From positions 1 to 64,000 of the forward strand of contig JAFXLL010000009.1 of the NCBI GenBank assembly GCA_017531225.1: 64,000 bases of DNA. Reading direction: 5' to 3'. The position numbers were made by a program, and so were the translations under genes. Below the pieces are notes generated by a model. It was not told where the DNA came from, made no database searches, and was given only the letters and a program-made list of their open reading frames with translations. Shown here one piece after another: positions 49,858 to 59,284 of this stretch (positions are counted from its first letter, which is position 1; the number at the start of each line of letters is the position of its first letter). The DNA is from Bacteroidales bacterium. GTDB lineage: Bacteria > Bacteroidota > Bacteroidia > Bacteroidales > F082.

Positions 49858-52800
49858 TATGATTTTCTTGGTTTTATTATTGTTGGCGTTTTTCAGGATG
49901 TAGACGCCTGGGGTGAGCTTGGTGTTAAGGTCGGTGGCAACGACGCGGCCGGTCACGTCTAAGATCTCCAAAGAATCATCGGTAATGTCGAACTCGTCTT
50001 CGCCGGGATCATTGACCTCGCTTTCGCTGAAGACGAGCTTGAATCTTGATTCGTAATCGTCGGCCAAAGCATTGAAGCTATAGTTCGGAGTTTGGAGCAG
50101 GTCGATGTCGGCACCAGTGAGGTTGTCGACCAGATGGAGATAGTTGGGAGTTGGGAGTTGGGAGTTGGGAGTTGTTGAAACGGTCAATGTATATTCTCCG
50201 TCTTTTGGAGCCTTGAAGCACACTGGGATTTCGTTTTTATCGTCTTTAACGAGCATGATATAGGGCTGGCCGTTGCGGATAAGGTAAGTGTTGGAGCGCT
50301 TGCCTTTGAAATCGAGCAGGGGCATGCTAACGCCTTCGCCCATCTTCACGTAGGTTTTTTGGTTGTCAATCTTAATGCAAAGGAATGAATCCGTGGTTTT
50401 TTCACGACTTGTCTGATTCAAGGTGACAGATTGTTCCGGAGCTTCGGCCTTGACAAGGAAGCCTCGTCCTGAAGGAACAGTGTTGCTGGCTGAATAGACC
50501 CATTGATCGCCGTTTTCAAGGTAATAATAGCCATCGGAAACGTTGGCGCTTTTGGTGAAAGTGATGTCATGGGTAGTAGGATTGCCGAGGAGGTTGTATC
50601 CCTTGATGGATTCTTGGCTATTGCCATAACTTAGATTGACCGTCTCAGTGAAGTCGCCGTTGTTGAGGGTGCCTGTCATGTTTATGGTAGTACTCGGGCT
50701 ATGGGCGTACAGGTAGCCGTTGGTCTGGGTAATGGGAAAGTCTGTGAGATGAGCTTTGTAGTTGATCCATTCTTTTTCGCCATCTTCATCGTAAGCATAC
50801 AGGTCGTAGGAGCCGGTAGCAACTTGTGTTGGGGAGAATTCGGTGAATGGAGCGGCGATGGTGTACCAGCCGTCGCTATCGGAAGTGTAAGTTGTAATGC
50901 TTCTCTTGACGGTGGCTTTCACTCCATCGCTATGATGGATGAGCTGAGCACCATCTTCCAGAATAAGGTTGTCGGCGTTTGTGTTGGTTAATGAGCCGGT
51001 GACGGTAAGGGTGCTGCCGTTTGTAAGTGTCATCTTGTCGCTGTCACTAAGGGTTAAGGATGTAAGTGTGGCTGAACCTTTTGCAAATCCTTTTTGATTC
51101 GAAAAAGAAGTCTCACCCCCGTAGTAATTTGTAGTCACAGTAAATAAATTGACGGCATCGTTGCTTAAAGAGGCGTTGCTTGAGGTTGTGCTTAAACCTT
51201 TAGCAATCTTTGAACCATCTTGATAGAGGTTGTAAGTGTAGGTGCCATCGGTGAGGTGGGCTTTGATATACCAAGAGAAATTATATCCGGGATAGGATTC
51301 CAAATCAGTCGGATCCTCAGAATTCTCTCCCACAATACAAGCATTAGCATTATAACTTGATAATTGAAAACAGGAAATGGGGTAATTGACATCGGCGACT
51401 TCAGGCTTGACCACTATCCATAAATCTTGATTTTCGACGATTGGGATGGGATGACTAAAGGGAATATCGATCCAACCGCCGAGGCTGCACTTTAACACGC
51501 GTGTGTCGGCCAACGCATTGGCATCAGGCTTGTTGTTTACAGTGTTGGTGTAAACATAAACGGTATAGGTGCCAATACATTTCACCTTGATGCTGACTTT
51601 ATAAACCGATTTGCCTGGTGTCAATAGATTTGCGGGATAGCGATGTGCGTAATAGGAGAAATCCGCAGATAGGTACGAATCGCCATCGCCATAGGACACC
51701 TCGGTGGAGGTTTCAGGATAGCACCACTCGGGTGCTGTCCAAGAAAACACGGCTTCTTGGTTGGAGATAGAGGCACTTAAATCGTTTACAATCGGAGTTT
51801 TGTAAGGTACGTTGATTGACGTTGTGGCTGAAGTGTTTGCCTCGTCTCCCGAAACATCAACGCCCTTAACGCTATAGATAAGCTCCCCGGAAATTGGATA
51901 AGCGTCCTCGTAAGAGGTGTTGCTGACGTTAGAGGCTATAAGAACCTCATTGCAATAAATATTGTATTTGGAAGCGCCTTCGGAAGCGTTCCATGAGAGA
52001 AGAATCGTACCCGTAGTTGCTGATAAAGAGGCTTCAAATTCCGTTGGAGCAGGAATGATATGGGAAATGGTTTTGTAATCTGACGGCAATGACATTTCGC
52101 CGTTTGAATCAACGCTTCTGACATGATAAACATAGGTCCCGTATGGAATTCCTTCATCCACGAAGGTCTCCCCATCACTTGAAGTGGCGGTGCCGATTAG
52201 GGTTCCGTTTCTGAAAATCTTGTAACCGACTGCACTTGAAACGGCAGTCCAAGCTAAAGTGACATTTTTGGTTCCAGAGGTCAAAGTGGCGGAAAAGCCG
52301 GTGGGAGCGCTTACAGCACAAGTGGCAGGCTTGATGCCGAATATGGCTCCCTGGTTATAATTATAGTTGTGCGTACCGGGAGTCATGTCATCAAGAGAGT
52401 AGTAACCATCGTTATAGGAGCCTCCCCAACCCCAATTGAAATGGAAATTGTCGCTACTATCATAACCGTCGCAAACAAAAGCATGACCGCCAGACCCGTA
52501 ACCGAAGTATTCCATAGGCCTATGGGCATCCAGCTCTGCTTTCAAGTCGGCGATCCAAATTGCGGTGGAGTCGCTTGGGTATCTGTTCTTTAGATTGGCT
52601 GTAACGCTATAATCAAAATAATTGATGAGCGCTTGTGGAATGTCAATAGACTGAGCTCCGCTGCGATCTGCGCCATAGTCCATATTGACGGATACGCCGC
52701 AATGGTACATCAAGGTGGCAACAGCAAGTTTTTGTTCCTCGGTGCTGTTGTTGTTGTAAGTTAAGCTCATGTGACTCCAGTCGTATGTGGTTTCACTGAA

Positions 52801-53433
52801 GTTGGCGGATTGCTCGCCAAACGCATAATGAACGTATGAATGGGAACCGATGCCTTGAGTAGGATGCTTATGATAGTACATAATTTGAGCCATGGCTGTG
52901 GCTACACAGCCCGTATAAGCATGTCCGTCTGGACCGCTTGATGCAACTGGGCATAGCCTATTGTAATACTTGTTTTGATTCCATTGGGTCTGAATCAAAG
53001 GCCCAACCACGGTAGTCACTTTTGCCTCGTTGTTTTTGCCTTCGATGAGACCTTTCCACTTTTGTGATGTCTCAGAGGTCGCTCTAAACTGGTTGTCAAC
53101 GGCATACTGAATCTCATCGTTATAACCTTGAAGCCACGAACTGACGTTTTCAGGCATGTTCTCGGTAACGAACTTTCCTGTTAAGGAATAGCCCAAAATG
53201 GGTTGAACACAGTCGTCGGCAGCCATGATGACGAAACTCTCTTCGGTGGTGAAGATATAAAGGTTTTGGAAACCAGCTGTCTTCGAGAGGTCAACCAGTT
53301 GGTTGGACTTGGCGCCGTTGTTGTTTAGGAAGGTGGTCGCTACTTTACGAGCTGTCTCGGGATCAACATGCTCTGCAAACAGCGATAGCGATACCGTCAA
53401 TAATAGCGTTAGAATAAAAGCGTTTTTTTTCAT
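49849..53433 (-). CDS. secreted C10 (streptopain-type) cysteine protease, T9SS cargo
   Basis: 1194 residues. Signal peptide (1-20); an N-terminal Spi-like inhibitory propeptide (about 21-110, with EESFVIMAADDCVQPILGYS); a C10 catalytic domain with nucleophile Cys176 in YTGCVATAMAQI and His317 in GSGGHAFVCDGYD followed by FNWGWGG; two or three fibronectin-type domains (about 370-560); a galactose-binding or jelly-roll-like region; a Gly/Thr-rich secretion module; and a type A T9SS sorting domain ending NNNKTKKIIIN. It is likely a secreted protease. It is 4 nt downstream of the OPT oligopeptide transporter (ATGA), consistent with external protein breakdown feeding peptide uptake. Confidence 0.9.
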   Translation of the reverse strand: MKKNAFILTLLLTVSLSLFAEHVDPETARKVATTFLNNNGAKSNQLVDLSKTAGFQNLYIFTTEESFVIMAADDCVQPILGYSLTGKFVTENMPENVSSWLQGYNDEIQYAVDNQFRATSETSQKWKGLIEGKNNEAKVTTVVGPLIQTQWNQNKYYNRLCPVASSGPDGHAYTGCVATAMAQIMYYHKHPTQGIGSHSYVHYAFGEQSANFSETTYDWSHMSLTYNNNSTEEQKLAVATLMYHCGVSVNMDYGADRSGAQSIDIPQALINYFDYSVTANLKNRYPSDSTAIWIADLKAELDAHRPMEYFGYGSGGHAFVCDGYDSSDNFHFNWGWGGSYNDGYYSLDDMTPGTHNYNYNQGAIFGIKPATCAVSAPTGFSATLTSGTKNVTLAWTAVSSAVGYKIFRNGTLIGTATSSDGETFVDEGIPYGTYVYHVRSVDSNGEMSLPSDYKTISHIIPAPTEFEASLSATTGTILLSWNASEGASKYNIYCNEVLIASNVSNTSYEDAYPISGELIYSVKGVDVSGDEANTSATTSINVPYKTPIVNDLSASISNQEAVFSWTAPEWCYPETSTEVSYGDGDSYLSADFSYYAHRYPANLLTPGKSVYKVSIKVKCIGTYTVYVYTNTVNNKPDANALADTRVLKCSLGGWIDIPFSHPIPIVENQDLWIVVKPEVADVNYPISCFQLSSYNANACIVGENSEDPTDLESYPGYNFSWYIKAHLTDGTYTYNLYQDGSKIAKGLSTTSSNASLSNDAVNLFTVTTNYYGGETSFSNQKGFAKGSATLTSLTLSDSDKMTLTNGSTLTVTGSLTNTNADNLILEDGAQLIHHSDGVKATVKRSITTYTSDSDGWYTIAAPFTEFSPTQVATGSYDLYAYDEDGEKEWINYKAHLTDFPITQTNGYLYAHSPSTTINMTGTLNNGDFTETVNLSYGNSQESIKGYNLLGNPTTHDITFTKSANVSDGYYYLENGDQWVYSASNTVPSGRGFLVKAEAPEQSVTLNQTSREKTTDSFLCIKIDNQKTYVKMGEGVSMPLLDFKGKRSNTYLIRNGQPYIMLVKDDKNEIPVCFKAPKDGEYTLTVSTTPNSQLPTPNYLHLVDNLTGADIDLLQTPNYSFNALADDYESRFKLVFSESEVNDPGEDEFDITDDSLEILDVTGRVVATDLNTKLTPGVYILKNANNNKTKKIIIN
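50142..50176 (-). repeat. heptanucleotide repeat inside the C10 protease coding sequence
   Basis: AGTTGGG four times perfectly and AGTTGTT once (on +). Read on minus it encodes NSQLPTPNY-type residues. The paralog at 1-1611 lacks the corresponding residues, so it looks like an in-frame expansion. Confidence 0.9.
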
Positions 53434-55433
53434 TCTTCTACTTTAGCGCGTTTTGAATCCCAGATCATGTAAACGATGATGACGATGTACATCACCAATG
53501 CGATGAGGCCGGCAAGCGGGAGCTCGTTGAAGAGGCCTCCGTCGGCGGTACGGGCCATCAAGTCGACGTTGGCGAAGCGCATGATGGCACTCACCACACC
53601 CATTAAGGCGCCACCTGCGATGAAGCCAGAGGCGATGAGGGTACCACGGTTGTAGCGGGCGTCGTTGAGTTTCTGTTCCTTACTGCGTGAGCTGACGTAC
53701 CATGAGATGGCACCGCCGATGAGCAACGGGATATTCAGGTCGATCGGGATGAACATACCTAAAGCGAAAGGCAAAGCTGGCACCTTGCAGAAGTTGAGGA
53801 AAAGAGCGATGGCAGCACCGATGCCGTAAAGCAACCAAGGAGCGCTGCCGCCCGACATCATCGGCTCGATGACGGCCGACATGGCGTTGGCCTGTGGAGC
53901 TACCAAAGCGCCCTCGCCAACAAAGCCGTAAGCCTTGTTCAGCACCATAATCACGCCAGCTACGGTGGCAGCGGCCACAGCTACGCCGACGAACTTCCAT
54001 ATCTCTTGTTTTTTAGGAGTCGTACCAATCCAATAACCTACCTTCAGGTCAGTGATGAAGGCACCTGCCACGGCCAAAGCCGTGCACACCACGCCGCCAA
54101 TGATCAAAGTGGCTGTCATGCCGCCAGGACCGCTCAATCCGGCGGCAACCATCACCAATGAGGCTAAAATCAAGGTCATCAGCGTCATGCCACTCACAGG
54201 GTTACTACCCACAATGGCAATGGCGTTGGCGGCCACAGTCGTAAACAAGAAAGCAATGACGGCCACAACCAAAATGCCGATCAAGGCATGGCCGAAGTTA
54301 TGCACCACGCCAAACCAGAAGAACAGGAAGGTGATGATCAACACGGCTACGATGCCGATAACGACGGTCTTCATGGAAAGGTCGCTCTGGGTACGGTCGA
54401 CGGGTTCAGCAGAGGCTTTCTTGCCCTTGAATTCGTTGGCAGCCAATCCTACGGATGATTTAATGACTTTCCACGACTTGATGATACTGATGACACCGGC
54501 CATGGCGATACCGCCGATGCCGATGTGACGAGCATAGTCCTTGAAAATCTGTTCAGGTGCCATCTCGCCAATGGTGTTCAGCACACCGGTGTTCATCAGG
54601 TCGATGACCTGGTCGCCCCAGATAAGGTTCATGCCAGGAATGATGATAAACCAAACGAGCATAGAACCACAGCAAATGATGAAAGCATATTTCAGGCCAA
54701 TAATATAACCCAAGCCAAGAATGGCGGCACCGGTGTTCACCTTGAACATCAGCTTGGCCTTGTCAGCCAAAGCCGCGCCCCAGCCCATCATGCGGGTGGT
54801 GACGGTCTCTGACCACCAGCCGAAGGTCGACACGATGAAGTCGTACAAACCGCCGATCAAGCCGCTGACGACAAGCAGGAGGGAGTCCTTACCCTTTTTC
54901 TGTCCGCTGACCAAGACTTGCGTTGTCGCCGTGGCTTCTGGGAAGGGGAACTTGCCGTGTTGTTCCTTCACGAAATACTTGCGGAAGGGGATAAGGAACA
55001 AGATGCCCAAGATACCACCAAGCAGCGAGGCAATGAACACCTGCCAGAAATTGATCTCAATCTGGTAGCCCTTGCCTTGCAGGATGTAAAGTGCAGGCAA
55101 GGTGAAGATGGCACCGGCCACCACGCCGCCAGAGCATCCGCCGATGCTTTGGATGATGACGTTTTGTGACAAGGCGTCGTTTTTACGGGTCAGTCCCGTG
55201 AGGCCGATGGCGATGATGGCAATCGGGATGGCAGCTTCAAACACCTGTCCGACTTTCAGTCCGAGGTAGGCGGCAGCAGCCGAAAACAGGATGGTCATCA
55301 ACAGGCCGATACACACCGACCATACCGTTACTTCCTGGTATTTCTTGTTTTTGGAAAGAATAGGTTCGTACTCTTCGCCCGGCTTCAGTTCACGCTGTGC
55401 GTTTTCGGGCAGTTTGAATTGATCGTTTTCCAT
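53430..55433 (-). CDS. OPT family oligopeptide transporter
   Basis: 667 residues from the ATG at 55433 (chosen because the -7 box TAATTTTG at 55466-55459 puts the transcript start near 55452). About 14-16 hydrophobic segments. Features of the bacterial OPT family are KVGQVFEAAIPIAI, SIGGCSGGVVAGAIFTLP, GGWWSETVTTR-like loops and NPVSGMTLMTLILASL. OPT proteins import oligopeptides or metal chelates with protons. The position before a secreted protease favours peptides. Confidence 0.88.
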   Translation of the reverse strand: MENDQFKLPENAQRELKPGEEYEPILSKNKKYQEVTVWSVCIGLLMTILFSAAAAYLGLKVGQVFEAAIPIAIIAIGLTGLTRKNDALSQNVIIQSIGGCSGGVVAGAIFTLPALYILQGKGYQIEINFWQVFIASLLGGILGILFLIPFRKYFVKEQHGKFPFPEATATTQVLVSGQKKGKDSLLLVVSGLIGGLYDFIVSTFGWWSETVTTRMMGWGAALADKAKLMFKVNTGAAILGLGYIIGLKYAFIICCGSMLVWFIIIPGMNLIWGDQVIDLMNTGVLNTIGEMAPEQIFKDYARHIGIGGIAMAGVISIIKSWKVIKSSVGLAANEFKGKKASAEPVDRTQSDLSMKTVVIGIVAVLIITFLFFWFGVVHNFGHALIGILVVAVIAFLFTTVAANAIAIVGSNPVSGMTLMTLILASLVMVAAGLSGPGGMTATLIIGGVVCTALAVAGAFITDLKVGYWIGTTPKKQEIWKFVGVAVAAATVAGVIMVLNKAYGFVGEGALVAPQANAMSAVIEPMMSGGSAPWLLYGIGAAIALFLNFCKVPALPFALGMFIPIDLNIPLLIGGAISWYVSSRSKEQKLNDARYNRGTLIASGFIAGGALMGVVSAIMRFANVDLMARTADGGLFNELPLAGLIALVMYIVIIVYMIWDSKRAKVEE

Positions 55434-55458
55434 AATTAAATTCTTTTTAATCAAGGTG

Positions 55459-55466
55459 CAAAATTA
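55459..55466 (-). promoter_or_regulatory. -7 box of the OPT-C10-pyrH-frr operon
   Basis: TAATTTTG read on minus, 26 nt before the OPT ATG. Confidence 0.6.
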
Positions 55467-55483
55467 TGAAAAAAAACGCATTG

Positions 55484-56740
55484 TCAGTTACGCTTCAACA
55501 AATAATTGCCAATGCTACACTCCAAACATTGCTTTCGCCGGCAGTAGTGGTTATAGAGATGCAACACCGCTTGCGACTGCATGGCGTTGGCGGAAGTTAA
55601 ACCACAGGCGGTGAAACTACGAGTGACGCTGTTGTCCTCAGCTGTGATGTCCTCTAAAAACTGTAAGGCTCTTCCGCAATAGCTTTCGTCTTTGTGAAAT
55701 CGGCCGTAGCAGAATAATAGTGGCACTACGGCATTAATGATCAGCACATCTGCGGTGCTTTCTCCCAAATGTTTCGGTTTGGCAGGACCCTCAACAGAAA
55801 ATCGGTAATGTGTATCCCAATATTCAGAGGCTTTCACGTTGAATAGGAGTTTCACTTCATCAACGCTGGTAGCCTCCTTGATTTTCGAGAAAAGGCATCC
55901 GTTCAAGTGGATCATCTGTGCCAATTGAGCCAATCGCACGGTGGGGAAGTTTACGGGACGCATCCGCATGTATTTCCACCGTTCTTCTGGCATTACCAAC
56001 AAGCCGAATTTGGCCCGCATCACGCTGAACTCGCGCTGGAGCAGCTGTGGATAGGCGTCCTCACTTTCGAATTCAAGAAAACCAGCGCAACCCAACAACA
56101 TGGCTTCCACTTGAAGGAGATTGTCAGCGTGTTTCAGTAAAATCTTGAATGGCAGGATATTGGATAAGTATTCAAAGGCCTCGTTGTTGACCTTCATGCC
56201 CAAATAACGCAGCAATAGCTTATAAAATGTATCCTCCCAATCAAACTTATTGGTGCTCAGTATCTTGGATACGATATTTGATTTCTCTTCCAGGCGTTCA
56301 ACAGCCATCCGTTCGAGGCAGGCTAACTTTACGAAAGGAGAGACTTGTTCCAAGCTTCGCTCGCATGCAATCCAGCGTTGAGAGATGATGAGATTCTCAT
56401 ATTGTGTATACAACCTTTCATCGAAGCGTCCTTTTAGCTCTAACACAGGGATGCGGTTCACATTGATGTCGTTTTCGTAAACTACATGGAGTATCACATT
56501 GTCGTAGGCCTTGTCATGCTGATGCCCATGCCGGTTCCAGTCGGATGTCTTCACGTGAATCTCCACATGACCTACCCATAGTTGTTCCCCAATTTTGATC
56601 TTAGCCTCCAGATAATCAGGCCCTGAATTCGTGTTTCTATAGCCTGGATCGATGATTTGCACAGGCGACCCTTGATCCGTGATCAAATCGCCCCAAAACA
56701 TGCGCCCCTCCCAAAGATAATATAAAAAAACTTCTTTCAT
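55484..56740 (-). CDS. DUF2851 family protein
   Basis: 418 residues from the ATG at 56740 (MKEVFLYYLWE). Family pattern: NTNSGPDYLEAKIKIGEQLWVGHVEIHVKTSDW, which resembles a PD-(D/E)XK nuclease-like core (Asp, Glu-x-Lys, then EIH), helical middle, and a Cys-containing ending QCLECSIGNYLL. No function is established to my knowledge. Four Cys near the C-terminus could bind zinc. It lies 50 bp downstream of rny in the same direction. Confidence 0.8.
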   Translation of the reverse strand: MKEVFLYYLWEGRMFWGDLITDQGSPVQIIDPGYRNTNSGPDYLEAKIKIGEQLWVGHVEIHVKTSDWNRHGHQHDKAYDNVILHVVYENDINVNRIPVLELKGRFDERLYTQYENLIISQRWIACERSLEQVSPFVKLACLERMAVERLEEKSNIVSKILSTNKFDWEDTFYKLLLRYLGMKVNNEAFEYLSNILPFKILLKHADNLLQVEAMLLGCAGFLEFESEDAYPQLLQREFSVMRAKFGLLVMPEERWKYMRMRPVNFPTVRLAQLAQMIHLNGCLFSKIKEATSVDEVKLLFNVKASEYWDTHYRFSVEGPAKPKHLGESTADVLIINAVVPLLFCYGRFHKDESYCGRALQFLEDITAEDNSVTRSFTACGLTSANAMQSQAVLHLYNHYCRRKQCLECSIGNYLLKRN

Positions 56741-56790
56741 AACACCACAAAGTAGCGTCATGAAAGAAGTTGTTACAAGCTTCCTGAATT

Positions 56791-58353
56791 TTATTTTGCG
56801 AAGCTCACGGCGCGTGTCTCGCGGATCACAGTGATCTTGATCTGGCCTGGGTAGGTCATCTCGTTCTGGATCTGCTTCGACAGGTCGTAGGCGATGCGGT
56901 CGGCGTCTTGGTCGGTTACCTTGTCGGCACCCACGATGACGCGGAGCTCACGGCCGGCTTGGATAGCGTAGGTCTTCACCACGCCCGGATAGCTCATGGC
57001 CATCTCTTCCAGCTTGTTCAGACGCTGGATGTAAGCCTCAACGACTTCACGGCGTGCACCTGGACGTGCACCGGAGATGGCGTCGCACACCTGAACGATA
57101 GGAGCGATCAGGGTTTCCATTTCGATCTCGTCGTGGTGGGCACCGATGGCGTTGCATACATCGGGTTTTTCCTTGAACTTCTCGGCGACCTTCATACCCA
57201 AGATGGCGTGCGGCAGTTCCTCCTCGTTCTCAGCTACCTTGCCGAGGTCGTGGAGCAGACCAGCGCGCTTGGCAGTCTTGGGGTTCAGACCCAGCTCGGC
57301 AGCCATGGTAGCGCTCAGTTTAGCAACCTCAATGGAGTGTTGCAGCAGGTTCTGTCCGTATGAGGAACGGTATTTCATGCGGCCGATCATCTTGATCAAA
57401 TCAGCGGCCATGTTATGGATGCCGAGGTCGATGACGGTACGTTTACCAGTCTCGATGATCTCTTGTTCTACTTGTTTCTCGACTTTATGAACCACTTCCT
57501 CGATACGTGCGGGGTGGATGCGGCCGTCGGTGACCAGTTTCTGGAGCGACAGGCGGGCGATCTCACGGCGAATCGGGTCGAATCCTGAGAGCAGGATGGC
57601 ATCTGGGCTGTCGTCGATGATGATCTCCACACCGGTGAGGGCTTCGAGGGCGCGGATGTTACGGCCTTCACGACCGATGATGCGTCCCTTGATTTCGTCG
57701 TTTTCGATGTTGAACACGCTTACGGTATTCTCGATGGCGGTCTCAGCGGCGGTACGTTGGATGGTCTCCAACACCACTTTCTTGGCTTCTTGCTGAGCGG
57801 TCATCTTGGCGTCTTCGGTGATCTCTTTCACATACACCATGGCTTCGGCCTTGGCGTCGTCCTTGATGAGCTCGATGAGCTGATCCTTAGCGTCCTTGAC
57901 AGAGAGGCCGGAGATGCTTTCCAGTTTCTTCGATTCTTCTTCGTAGATGTGGTCAAGTTCAGCCTTGCGTTTGTTGACGGCTTCCTGTTGCGCGGTCAGC
58001 TTGTCCTGCATGGTCTGCACTTCTTTGCTCTTGCGCTGGATCTCTTCCATCTTTTGGTTAGCTTGCTGCTGCATCTGGTTCACCTTGTTCTCGGTCTTTT
58101 GCAGCTCACGCTTGCGCTCGTTGCACGCTTTCTCGTGCTCGTCTTTCATTTGAAGGAACTTCTCCTTGGCTTGGAGGATGCGTTCTTTCTTGATGACTTC
58201 GGCCTTTTCCTTGGCCTCTTCAAGGTAGGCGTTGGCTTCCTTGGTTACGGCTTTTTTGAGTAGGGTAGCGGTAATAAAGTAACCTAAAGCCAAGCCTACA
58301 ATAAGGCCTGCGATAGGTAGGATAATGGTTAAATTGGCTGTGAGTAATAACAT
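56791..58353 (-). CDS. rny: ribonuclease Y
   Basis: 520 residues. N-terminal membrane helix (about 7-29), long coiled coil (about 35-180, with [14 protein letters not shown]), KH domain ([25 protein letters not shown]), HD domain (HDLGK, with [15 protein letters not shown] and HHDEIE) and a C-terminal region ending [15 protein letters not shown]. It is a membrane-bound endonuclease starting mRNA decay. The gene follows the 6S RNA candidate. Confidence 0.97.
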   Translation of the reverse strand: MLLLTANLTIILPIAGLIVGLALGYFITATLLKKAVTKEANAYLEEAKEKAEVIKKERILQAKEKFLQMKDEHEKACNERKRELQKTENKVNQMQQQANQKMEEIQRKSKEVQTMQDKLTAQQEAVNKRKAELDHIYEEESKKLESISGLSVKDAKDQLIELIKDDAKAEAMVYVKEITEDAKMTAQQEAKKVVLETIQRTAAETAIENTVSVFNIENDEIKGRIIGREGRNIRALEALTGVEIIIDDSPDAILLSGFDPIRREIARLSLQKLVTDGRIHPARIEEVVHKVEKQVEQEIIETGKRTVIDLGIHNMAADLIKMIGRMKYRSSYGQNLLQHSIEVAKLSATMAAELGLNPKTAKRAGLLHDLGKVAENEEELPHAILGMKVAEKFKEKPDVCNAIGAHHDEIEMETLIAPIVQVCDAISGARPGARREVVEAYIQRLNKLEEMAMSYPGVVKTYAIQAGRELRVIVGADKVTDQDADRIAYDLSKQIQNEMTYPGQIKITVIRETRAVSFAK

Positions 58354-58389
58354 GTTACTTCTGTTTTACTCGGATGCAGGGGGCGAGAG

Positions 58390-58590
58390 AAAAAAGAGAC
58401 TGTCTGTCCTAAAGGGAAAAGAATAAACCCTAAAAGACACGCTTGTGGTCACCGCGTTGCGCAAACGTCCACCGGCACCAAAGTGCTCCTCCGAAGAGGA
58501 TGAGGCCTGTTTTTACAGTACACGAGTAAACCTGTTGATTTGATTTTAATGTTGAGTTTACCTGATGCGTTCGGACAGACAGTTTCTAAA
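58390..58590 (-). ncRNA. ssrS: 6S RNA candidate
   Basis: The 251-bp gap between zapA and rny contains an 11-bp closing stem (58573-58583 with 58399-58409: ACTGTCTGTCC / GGACAGACAGT). Inside it are a 150-nt largely single-stranded or bulged body and a terminal CCTC-TTCG-GAGG hairpin near 58485-58500. The distance between stem arms and the total length of about 200 nt fit 6S RNA, and the gene lies next to zapA, as in many bacteria. A U-rich run follows the closing stem (58390-58395). 6S binds RNA polymerase as an open-promoter mimic. It is not confirmed by a covariance model. Confidence 0.75.
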
Positions 58591-58604
58591 TTTTCAAAGA
58601 ACTA

Positions 58605-58889
58605 CTATACTTGTTCGCTCAGCAAGGCGTTCAATTCGTTGAGCTTTTGTCCCATATCTTGATCCCTATAGGCAAGTTCCTGTTCGTATTTCACGGCGGA
58701 GGTGGCAAACTGCAAGGCTGTCATCGATAGTAAATCCTGCATGTCCTTGAAGGCGTAATGTGCCGAATACGACTTAATTCTGTCGTTGATCATCGCGGCC
58801 GCTTTCCGCACCATCTCCTCGTCAGCCTTGGACACTGTCAGTTTATACGACTTGTCGGCAATGACAATATTGATCGTGATTTCATCCAT
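58605..58889 (-). CDS. zapA: cell division protein ZapA
   Basis: 94 residues, normal length. N-terminal DEITINIVIADKSYKLTV, then a helix AAAMINDRIKSYSAHYAFKDMQDLLSM and a coiled-coil C-terminus LNELNALLSEQV. ZapA bundles FtsZ protofilaments at mid-cell. It starts 21 bp after the coiled-coil gene and precedes the 6S RNA candidate. Confidence 0.92.
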   Translation of the reverse strand: MDEITINIVIADKSYKLTVSKADEEMVRKAAAMINDRIKSYSAHYAFKDMQDLLSMTALQFATSAVKYEQELAYRDQDMGQKLNELNALLSEQV

Positions 58890-58910
58890 GGTGCTGACGC
58901 TTTATCTGAC

Positions 58911-59207
58911 TTACTCTTTAGTGTTCAAAATTGAGACGCACTGGTCGATCTCCTTGATCAACTCCTTGATGAGCTTCCTTCCTTCTTTAATCTCTTCCTC
59001 GTTGTTACCGAGTGCGTTTACAATTGTTGTTTTATTTATCTTTTCGTGCAACTCCTGGCTTGCTTGATTGAGCGTCTCGTTCTCTTCACGAAGCGCCTGG
59101 TTCTCGTTCGCCAACCGTCTGTTTTCTTCGGTGAGCTGGTGATTCGCATCGATGAGTTTCCTCACCTTGACCTCAATCTCGGACAATATGATGTTCATCT
59201 CGGCCAT
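58911..59207 (-). CDS. small coiled-coil protein upstream of zapA
   Basis: 98 residues, almost wholly heptad-patterned (EIEVKVRKLIDANHQLTEEN, EENETLNQASQELHEKI). It has the size and position of a ZapB-like or division-associated protein, but no diagnostic residues, so the family call is uncertain. A -7 box TATTTTTG (59241-59234 on minus) lies close upstream. Confidence 0.7.
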   Translation of the reverse strand: MAEMNIILSEIEVKVRKLIDANHQLTEENRRLANENQALREENETLNQASQELHEKINKTTIVNALGNNEEEIKEGRKLIKELIKEIDQCVSILNTKE

Positions 59208-59233
59208 CTTTCTTCAGACTTGGAATTGTGCTA

Positions 59234-59241
59234 CAAAAATA
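59234..59241 (-). promoter_or_regulatory. -7 box of the coiled-coil/zapA/6S/rny cluster
   Basis: TATTTTTG read on minus, 27 nt before the ATG at 59207. No good -33 element. Confidence 0.5.
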
Positions 59242-59284
59242 GGAATTATTTCGTTTATTTGCTGTTTCTTTCTGAAATTTTGTT

